Shown here: positions 6,834 through 13,032 of the stretch, in pieces
How positions within the stretch are numbered: the stretch's first letter is position 1
How the letters are laid out: each line of letters opens with the position of its first letter
Assembly (NCBI GenBank): GCA_018679695.1
Contig: JAHHKH010000268.1
Coordinates: 1-18,737 of the forward strand
From: Maribacter sp.
GTDB lineage: Bacteria > Bacteroidota > Bacteroidia > Flavobacteriales > Flavobacteriaceae
DNA length: 18,737 bases
Direction: 5' to 3'
Made by a program: the position numbers and the translations under genes
Notes under the pieces: model-generated
Database searches by the model: none
Told to the model about the DNA's origin: nothing
Seen by the model: the letters and a program-made list of their open reading frames with translations, nothing else

Positions 6834-8738
6834 TTACATCATTTGGGAAAGAGTAAACCGGACTTTAATAAGCTCCTGAATATCGCGAATGGGTCCAAAA
6901 CATCCTTTGAGCTTCAATCGGTCGGATTTGTTCAGTGATTTAAGATCAATGAACCGACCTGAGTCATGATGCTTTAATCCCTGCATAGTTCTAAACCGCA
7001 GTAATATTTTAAACGCATCAATACAAGCCGAGTACAAATCCTTGTTTTGTGGCTCTATCTCAATCAATTTCTCAAATCTAAGAATTGTACTGTTATGGCC
7101 CTTGATCTTATATGAAATTACCAATAAGCGAGCCGCATCCACCAAAGGCATCATAGCTCTGGATTTTATATCGAACAGATCTTTATGTGCCCCGTCATGT
7201 TCCACCAGGAATTGCCTGAAAAAACTCATTGGAGGAGGGTTTTTAATGGCATTCAATGCTAAAAAGTTCAAGAATATCCCATAATTATCTATTGACTCAA
7301 AAATACTATCTGACATCGAATCAACTAAATTCTTGTCACCATAAACCCTATCGTAGTCAAAGAAAATGGTAGATAGCATAATCTTATCTTGATCAGGATT
7401 TGTAATCCAATCCTTAAATTGATTTTTCCATTCGCTTAAAGAAAGGCACCACTTTGGGTTGCTAGCCATCATTTCAGCAGGACAAAATTCGTAACCTATG
7501 ATGTTTAACTTTGCAGTTACCAATTGGGCCAATTCAATAAAATAGGATTTGGTTTTTTTATAATCCCCTCTAACAACATCTTCAAAAACAAGTGCATTAT
7601 CTTGATCTGTCAGTAACAATTGTTCGCTTCTCCCCTGACTCCCCAAAGCCAGCCATGCAAAAGTAGTTGGTACCGGCTCTTTCATTTCTTCCACTGAAAG
7701 ATCGATTGCCCTGGTGCAGATAGCCATATTTATGGCCGAAATAATTTTCGATACAAAAAAAACGGGTATTTGTTGTTTTAAGTAACGCTCCATTAAACCC
7801 TGGGCTTTTTGTCGTACATCCATCAATTTTTCTGCCGATTGGGCCCTTTTGATTTCCTTTAATAAAAAAGAGGGATTATTGGTACTCGATACAACAATAT
7901 CATGCTCTGACAATACCCCAACAAGCTTCGTTTGCGATGTTCCATCTTTTGTAATACATAAATGGGTGATTTTATTACGCAGCATCGTTAGTTGAGCCTC
8001 AGCAACAGATGTATTCTCCCTGACTGCAATTATAGGTGAACTCATAATTTGATCTACAGTACTTGAAATCGAAAAACGACCTGTTGCAATTTTCGTACGT
8101 AAATCCTTATCGGTAATTATCCCTACCGGTACCCCACCATTGGTAATTACTATAGACCCAACCTTTTTCTTGGTCATCATCTTTGCGGCGGTCTCCACTA
8201 TCGTGCCTTCAAGACAGGTTATTGGAGCTTTCTTGGCCTCAACGGATTGCAGGTATGTCAGATTCTGGTTATCACGGAATTCACCTTCCAGGGAATATAT
8301 TCGTCCTGTGCTCGCATCTGAATAGGCATTCAGGGTATTCGCCGCAAAGCTTGCCAACAAGAATTTGTTAGCTTGGGTATTTGAGGTTATAATTTCCTCT
8401 AATAAAGCAGAGGATATTGCATAGATTACACTCTCCTCTATAGTCTTCGCGTTTAATTGATAGTTACTTTTTCTAATCAATGCCCTGAGCCCAAAGATAT
8501 CGCCTTCATCACATTCATCAACCAATTTACCGTCTCTAAATAAGCCTACAGCACCGTCTTTGACCACATAAAAGGAGTCGTACAATTTATCATTTACCGA
8601 AAATATATTGCTGTCTTTCTCATAATAGATAACCTTAACTTGGTTACAAATGGTCATTAGCTCACCTTGCCCTAATAAATTAAAAGGTGGGTAATTCTTT
8701 AGGAAATCATAAATACGTTCAGCAATGGTATTCTTCAT
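6834..8738 (-). CDS. cNMP-binding/CBS/DUF294 nucleotidyltransferase-like signalling protein
   Basis: A 634-residue soluble multidomain protein. Residues about 10-130 form a cyclic-nucleotide-binding fold, but the usual phosphate-binding Arg-Ala pair is absent (EGDIFGLRAL then YQLNAKTI). Two CBS motifs follow (about 172-225 and 233-290), normally binding adenine nucleotides. Residues about 305-460 are DUF294, a GlnD-like nucleotidyltransferase fold with GSQGRSEQ at 367-373 and the metal-binding TDQDN at 377-381 (D378 and D380). The DUF294 C-terminal helical domain follows (about 480-630). The active-site pattern looks intact, so it may transfer a nucleotidyl group to a protein or small molecule in response to energy status. 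It starts the leftward operon with the exonuclease and diverges from the acetate-uptake genes. Domain calls are firm; the reaction is inference. Confidence 0.9.
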   Translation of the reverse strand: MKNTIAERIYDFLKNYPPFNLLGQGELMTICNQVKVIYYEKDSNIFSVNDKLYDSFYVVKDGAVGLFRDGKLVDECDEGDIFGLRALIRKSNYQLNAKTIEESVIYAISSALLEEIITSNTQANKFLLASFAANTLNAYSDASTGRIYSLEGEFRDNQNLTYLQSVEAKKAPITCLEGTIVETAAKMMTKKKVGSIVITNGGVPVGIITDKDLRTKIATGRFSISSTVDQIMSSPIIAVRENTSVAEAQLTMLRNKITHLCITKDGTSQTKLVGVLSEHDIVVSSTNNPSFLLKEIKRAQSAEKLMDVRQKAQGLMERYLKQQIPVFFVSKIISAINMAICTRAIDLSVEEMKEPVPTTFAWLALGSQGRSEQLLLTDQDNALVFEDVVRGDYKKTKSYFIELAQLVTAKLNIIGYEFCPAEMMASNPKWCLSLSEWKNQFKDWITNPDQDKIMLSTIFFDYDRVYGDKNLVDSMSDSIFESIDNYGIFLNFLALNAIKNPPPMSFFRQFLVEHDGAHKDLFDIKSRAMMPLVDAARLLVISYKIKGHNSTILRFEKLIEIEPQNKDLYSACIDAFKILLRFRTMQGLKHHDSGRFIDLKSLNKSDRLKLKGCFGPIRDIQELIKVRFTLSQMM

Positions 8739-8757
8739 ATTGTAAAATTAAATAATG

Positions 8758-8854
8758 TAGGTATTAAAACCAGTATACCTTTATTTAATCGATAAATATT
8801 TAGCCTTGGAGGAAATTGGGTTCAATAAACAACTTTCAATACCAATAATACCTA
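8758..8854. promoter_or_regulatory. Divergent promoter region with AATACC-type inverted repeats
   Basis: The gap between the DUF294 gene and the InsA-like gene (8739-8927) contains TAGGTATTA at 8758-8766 and its perfect inverse TAATACCTA at 8846-8854, 79 bases apart. A third related element, TATACCT at 8774-8780, forms a local AGGTAT/ATACCT hairpin with the first. The arrangement suggests paired regulator sites controlling both directions, perhaps with looping. No clear TAnnTTTG promoter was found. Confidence 0.35.
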
Positions 8855-8927
8855 TAATCTAGCCTCTGATTTGTAAACAATGGACGTTTAATTGCTCATT
8901 TACTATATTTATGCTAAATTAATATAT

Positions 8928-9347
8928 ATGAAAATTAAATCTTGTCCCAATTGTAGTTCGGAGCATTATATTAAAAGTGGTATTGTTGACCAGAGACAAC
9001 GATATAAATGTAAGGATTGCAATTATTTTTTCTCAGTCAATAAGATGGGTAAAATGATTGATAGTTACTACGTGAATAAGGCACTACAGCTTTATTTAGA
9101 GGGACTGTCCTATCGTGAGATCGAACGTATTTTAGGTATATCGCATGTTAGTATCATGAACTGGGTAAAGAAATACAATATCAAAAGACCTTATAACCCG
9201 GATTATCACCCTACATACAAGATTTTCAATGCAAATGAACTCTCTTCTTACTTCCAGGACATCAAGAACCTCTCTGGTACTGGCGTAGTTGTAACTGAGC
9301 TTGGAGATAAATTTATGCTTATAAAATGGGAACGTTTTAGAGACTGA
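8928..9347 (+). CDS. Stand-alone InsA-like zinc-ribbon and helix-turn-helix protein
   Basis: A 139-residue protein. The N-terminus is a zinc ribbon with CPNC (C6, C9) and CKDC (C28, C31), as in the N-terminal (InsA) part of IS1 transposases. A helix-turn-helix follows at about 61-83 (SYREIERILGISHVSIMNWV). The remaining 55 residues, ending IKWERFRD, show no DDE catalytic core. No second transposase frame, terminal inverted repeats or target duplication are visible, so this does not look like a live insertion sequence. I chose the ATG at 8928; a TTG at 8892 in frame would add 12 hydrophobic residues and is less likely. It sits between the DUF294 unit and the porin/symporter genes, 108 bp before the porin. 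A role as a DNA-binding regulator of the locus is plausible but inferred. Confidence 0.75.
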   Translation: MKIKSCPNCSSEHYIKSGIVDQRQRYKCKDCNYFFSVNKMGKMIDSYYVNKALQLYLEGLSYREIERILGISHVSIMNWVKKYNIKRPYNPDYHPTYKIFNANELSSYFQDIKNLSGTGVVVTELGDKFMLIKWERFRD

Positions 9348-9455
9348 CTATATTTAATTTACGAAAATATATATTGTTCTTTCACCGATAGAATCTTTTA
9401 AGGATCTTTGTAAAGCACACAAAACCAAGTTTTTACAATCTAAGTCCTTAAATAT

Positions 9456-10676
9456 ATGAAGAGACTATTAATGCTGTTGTTCGGTGTTTTTTGCTCCTTT
9501 CAGCTTATGTATTCACAAGGGTCACCAGATTACAATGGTGGCCTTAAAGTGAAATTTGATGAAGAAGGCAATAAATACCTTCGAATACTTTCATGGGCAC
9601 AAGCCCAGGGCACATACAATGGTGAAGTACCTGATAATGTGAGCAATACCAGTTTTAATCTACGCCGGGCAAGAATGCTGATGTTCTCACAAATCAATAA
9701 AAAATTCATGATTTTGACCCACTTTGGACTCAATAGTCTTAATAGTGAAACGCTCTCCCCTGTTGGGAAAGGAGAAGGCTCCCAATTATTCTTTCATGGA
9801 GTGTGGGCACAGTATAATGTTAGTAAAGACCATGTTGTTGGTGGTGGGCTTCATTATTATAATGGAATTTCAAGATTGAATAATCAAAGTACATTGAACT
9901 TCATGACTTTGGACAATAATAGACAATCATGGTCTACTCTTGGTCTGTCAGATCAGTTTGCCAGACATCTGGGTATTTTCGCAAAAGGTAATTTTGGAAG
10001 ACTTCAGTACCGTATAGCGATCAATGACGCGATAACAAATAGTCTGGACACAAGAACACCGGAAAATGGTGGCCCTGCAGTCTATGCCGGTAAGCGTTTA
10101 TTAGGTTCCAAAGAAGCTGGAAAAGCGTATGCGGGTTACTTTGACTTCAACTTTTTAAATCAAGAATCCAATTTCTTACCATACAAGAATGGCACTTGCT
10201 TAGGTGGTGAAAGGATATTCAATGTCGGTGCAGGTTTCTTTCTTCATCCAGCTGGATCTGTTATCGCAGATGCCACCGGGAACCTGGAGCAGCAAGATGT
10301 CAAAATTTTCGCGATCGATGTTTTTTACGATACTCCGCTTGGTTGGGATGGTAGCGCCTTAACGGCCTATGCCACATACCAGAGTAATGATTATGGCACC
10401 GATTATCTGTTCAGTGCATATGGAACAGGCAGTATGGTATATTCGCATATAGGATATGTATTCGCAGGTAATATAACGAAAACCAGGTTCCAACCGTACG
10501 TTTCATTTGCCTCAAACAGCTATGACGCTGTAGATGACAATAGGAATATACTAGGAATTGGTGCAAATGCATATCTTAGTGGGCATAACTCCAAATTGAC
10601 CTTGGAGTATAAAAACCAAAAGTTTGGAGAATCGGAGGTTGGAACCCTTACGCTCCAAGCAATGATTTACCTATAA
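9456..10676 (+). CDS. Outer-membrane beta-barrel porin
   Basis: A 406-residue exported protein. Residues 1-21 form a signal peptide (MKRLLMLLFGVFCSFQLMYSQ) with likely cleavage near the SQ, common in Bacteroidota. The mature part shows alternating polar/hydrophobic strands with many Tyr, Gly and Asn residues, an RRARMLMF strand near 70, and a last strand ending LTLQAMIYL, all typical of a 16-strand-type outer-membrane porin. It lies 11 bases upstream of the DUF4212 small subunit and so probably shares a transcript with the symporter. That position suggests it lets the symporter's substrate (probably acetate or another small carboxylate) cross the outer membrane. Substrate choice is inference. 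Confidence 0.8.
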   Translation: MKRLLMLLFGVFCSFQLMYSQGSPDYNGGLKVKFDEEGNKYLRILSWAQAQGTYNGEVPDNVSNTSFNLRRARMLMFSQINKKFMILTHFGLNSLNSETLSPVGKGEGSQLFFHGVWAQYNVSKDHVVGGGLHYYNGISRLNNQSTLNFMTLDNNRQSWSTLGLSDQFARHLGIFAKGNFGRLQYRIAINDAITNSLDTRTPENGGPAVYAGKRLLGSKEAGKAYAGYFDFNFLNQESNFLPYKNGTCLGGERIFNVGAGFFLHPAGSVIADATGNLEQQDVKIFAIDVFYDTPLGWDGSALTAYATYQSNDYGTDYLFSAYGTGSMVYSHIGYVFAGNITKTRFQPYVSFASNSYDAVDDNRNILGIGANAYLSGHNSKLTLEYKNQKFGESEVGTLTLQAMIYL

Positions 10677-10687
10677 CAACCAAGATT

Positions 10688-10948
10688 ATGAGTGAAAAGC
10701 AACAAAAAGCAACCGCTTATTGGAAAGAAAACCTGAAGTATCTGATAATACTACTCTCAATTTGGTTTTTGGTATCCTACGGAGCGGGAATACTCTTCAG
10801 GGAAGCCCTTAACGAGATTCGTTTGGGCGGATTCAAATTGGGATTCTGGTTTGCGCAACAGGGATCAATTTATGTTTTCGTTATACTGATCTTCGTATAC
10901 GTACGATTAATGAACAAACTAGACAAAAAATACGGTTACGACGAGTAA
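10688..10948 (+). CDS. DUF4212 small subunit of sodium:solute symporter
   Basis: An 86-residue inner-membrane protein with two helices (about 16-36 and 52-75) and the family-typical AYWKENLKYL start and LGFWFAQQGSIYVFV followed by YVRLMNKLDKKYG near the end. Members of this family (PF13937, the small partner of the VC_2705-type symporters) are encoded directly before the large symporter subunit, as here with a 30-base gap. It probably stabilises or couples with the large subunit; its exact role is not established. Length and motif match the family well. Confidence 0.92.
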   Translation: MSEKQQKATAYWKENLKYLIILLSIWFLVSYGAGILFREALNEIRLGGFKLGFWFAQQGSIYVFVILIFVYVRLMNKLDKKYGYDE

Positions 10949-10978
10949 TTAAATAACTAACCAAAATCGATAAGAATT

Positions 10979-12751
10979 ATGAGTGTTCAATTATGGACTT
11001 GGATTTTAGTTGGGATTACTTTCAGCCTTTATTTTGGAATTGCAATATGGGCAAGAGCCGGGTCAACTAAGGAATTTTATGTTGCTGGTGGTGGTGTTTC
11101 TCCCTTGGCAAACGGAATGGCCACAGCAGCTGACTGGATGAGCGCTGCTTCATTTATTTCGATGGCAGGACTGATTTCCTTTATGGGGTACGATGGATCC
11201 GTTTTCTTAATGGGATGGACCGGTGGTTACGTACTATTGGCATTACTCTTAGCACCCTATTTAAGAAAATTTGGAAAGTTTACCGTGCCGGATTTCATTG
11301 GTGACCGGTACTATTCCAATACCGCAAGGACTGTAGCGGTGATATGTGCTTTAATCGTATCGTTTACCTATGTAGCCGGTCAAATGAGAGGTGTCGGAAT
11401 CGTGTTCTCACAATTCTTACAGGTCGATATAACCATAGGGGTCATCATAGGTATGACCGTAGTTTTGGTTTTCGCCTTTTTAGGGGGAATGAAAGGGATT
11501 ACCTATACGCAAGTTGCGCAGTATTGTGTTTTGATCTTTGCTTTTATGGTACCGGCCTTCTTTATTTCAATGCAGATGACCGGCAATCCCATTCCACAAA
11601 TTGGTATGGGTAGTAAGCTCGAAGGAGGCACATTTCTATTGGACAAATTAGATACGCTCCACACCCAACTTGGTTTCAATGAATATACCAGTGGTACTAA
11701 GTCTACTTGGGATGTATTTGCCATTACACTTGCACTAATGGTGGGAACTGCTGGATTACCACATGTAATCGTTAGGTTCTTTACCGTACCCAAAGTAAAA
11801 GATGCCCGTAAATCGGCAGGTTTGGCCTTATTGTTCATTGCTATACTATATACCACTGCCCCTGCAATTGCTGTTTTCGCCAGAACCAACTTAATAGAAA
11901 CTGTGGATAACCAATCATATACCGAAATTCCGCAATGGTTTAGAAACTGGGAAGATACCGGATTGATTGCTTGGACAGATAAGAACAAAGATGGCAAGAT
12001 CCAGTATGTGAATGGAGCTGCTTTGGATGGTAAACCTAAATACACTGAAGCTAGGGGCACCAATGGCGAACGATTAGTTTCCAATGCGAACGCATCTTCC
12101 AATGAATTATATGTTGATAGGGACATCATGGTATTGGCAAATCCTGAAATTGCCAACCTACCCAATTGGGTAATCGCATTGGTAGCGGCGGGGGGGTTGG
12201 CAGCTGCTCTATCAACTGCAGCAGGACTTCTTCTAGTAATTTCAACTTCTATTTCACACGATTTGATCAAAAAACAAATTAAACCAAACATCTCTGAGAA
12301 AGGAGAGTTATTGGCTGCCCGTATTGCCATCTTGGTAGCCATAATCATTGCAGGCCTATTCGGAATTTATCCACCCGGATTTGTGGCCGCAGTAGTCGCA
12401 TTGGCCTTTGGTCTTGCTGCTGCCTCATTCTTCCCTGCCATTATATTGGGGATTTTTGATAAAAGAATGAATAGCAAAGGTGCAATCGCAGGCATGATCG
12501 TTGGAATAACTCTGATGTTGTTCTACATGATCCGTTATAAAACCGGATTAATTGGTGTTATGGACGCGCGACCTGCCAGTGAATGGTGGTTTGGCACCTC
12601 ACCGGAAGGATTTGGTACGATAGCAATGATCGTCAATGTGATAGTTTCAGTTGTGGTTTCAAGAATGACCGAAGCGCCACCTGAAAATGTACAGGAAATG
12701 GTTGAGAATATTAGAATACCCAGCGGTGCTGGCGAAGCTAGCAACCATTAA
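10979..12751 (+). CDS. Sodium:solute symporter large subunit, VC_2705 subfamily (acetate permease-like)
   Basis: A 590-residue SSS (SLC5) symporter with about 13 membrane helices. It opens with a helix then EFYVAGGGVSPLANGMATAADWMSAASF (split over 33-59), a strongly conserved block of ActP-like carriers, and has GLPHVIVRFFTVP at 259-271. An extra soluble loop of about 85 residues (305-390) lies between helices and contains an EF-hand-like segment, DKNKDGKIQYVN (334-345). The partner DUF4212 gene directly upstream identifies the two-subunit subfamily. Downstream acs and an SSS-type sensor kinase point to acetate or a similar short carboxylate as substrate. ActP itself lacks a DUF4212 partner, so I do not use that symbol. 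A terminator follows 26 bases after the stop. Confidence 0.9.
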   Translation: MSVQLWTWILVGITFSLYFGIAIWARAGSTKEFYVAGGGVSPLANGMATAADWMSAASFISMAGLISFMGYDGSVFLMGWTGGYVLLALLLAPYLRKFGKFTVPDFIGDRYYSNTARTVAVICALIVSFTYVAGQMRGVGIVFSQFLQVDITIGVIIGMTVVLVFAFLGGMKGITYTQVAQYCVLIFAFMVPAFFISMQMTGNPIPQIGMGSKLEGGTFLLDKLDTLHTQLGFNEYTSGTKSTWDVFAITLALMVGTAGLPHVIVRFFTVPKVKDARKSAGLALLFIAILYTTAPAIAVFARTNLIETVDNQSYTEIPQWFRNWEDTGLIAWTDKNKDGKIQYVNGAALDGKPKYTEARGTNGERLVSNANASSNELYVDRDIMVLANPEIANLPNWVIALVAAGGLAAALSTAAGLLLVISTSISHDLIKKQIKPNISEKGELLAARIAILVAIIIAGLFGIYPPGFVAAVVALAFGLAAASFFPAIILGIFDKRMNSKGAIAGMIVGITLMLFYMIRYKTGLIGVMDARPASEWWFGTSPEGFGTIAMIVNVIVSVVVSRMTEAPPENVQEMVENIRIPSGAGEASNH

Positions 12752-12777
12752 GGCGAATAAGTTCATAAATGTAAATG

Positions 12778-12809
12778 GCAGTCCTTCACTATTGGGGTAC
12801 TGCTTTTTT
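12778..12809 (+). terminator. Intrinsic terminator after the symporter gene
   Basis: GCAGT plus CC (12778-12784) pairs with GG and ACTGC (to 12803) around a loop, with small bulges, and is followed by TTTTTT at 12804-12809. It would end the porin-symporter transcript. The next gene starts only 28 bases later, so partial read-through or a promoter overlapping the terminator is likely. Confidence 0.7.
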
Positions 12810-12837
12810 CTTATATTTATGTTTCTAGCATTTTGAA

Positions 12838-13032
12838 ATGAAAAAACGCCATGAGCAAAAATTGATAATCCTGTCTATAGGCATGTTAATGATTTTGAAT
12901 GTTCCTTTTTTGCTTGTATTTAATTTCAATGGCTCTGTCTTTGGCATTCCTTTTTTTTATTTTTCGGTCTTCTCAATCTGGTTGGTATCGATCATAATTT
13001 CCTATATCATCTTAAAAAGATACTATGAGTAA
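12838..13032 (+). CDS. Small two-helix membrane protein, DUF3311-like, coupled to the sensor kinase
   Basis: A 64-residue protein with a charged start (MKKRHEQK), two membrane helices (about 9-29 and 35-59) and a short charged tail. The linker between helices reads VFGIPFFYF (34-42), resembling the GIPFFYW element of DUF3311, a family of small partners encoded beside SSS transporters. The gene overlaps the sensor kinase start by 8 bases, which indicates translational coupling. The kinase itself begins with an SSS transporter domain, so this protein may be its small subunit, parallel to DUF4212 for the true symporter. The family assignment is by eye and tentative; the coding status is well supported by composition and overlap. 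Confidence 0.7.
   Translation: MKKRHEQKLIILSIGMLMILNVPFLLVFNFNGSVFGIPFFYFSVFSIWLVSIIISYIILKRYYE

Noticed and set aside
8892..8927. Upstream TTG start for the InsA-like protein
   Set aside because: The added residues are hydrophobic and AT-driven, and the zinc ribbon begins right after the ATG at 8928, as in family members.
8739..9455. Insertion sequence of the IS1 family around the InsA-like gene
   Set aside because: No InsB/DDE frame, no matched terminal inverted repeats at plausible ends and no target duplication could be seen; the gene fits the spacing of the locus.
11503..12348. 281-codon open frame on the minus strand inside the symporter gene
   Set aside because: It lies wholly antisense to a strongly conserved SSS coding sequence and its translation shows no recognisable family; it is a shadow frame.
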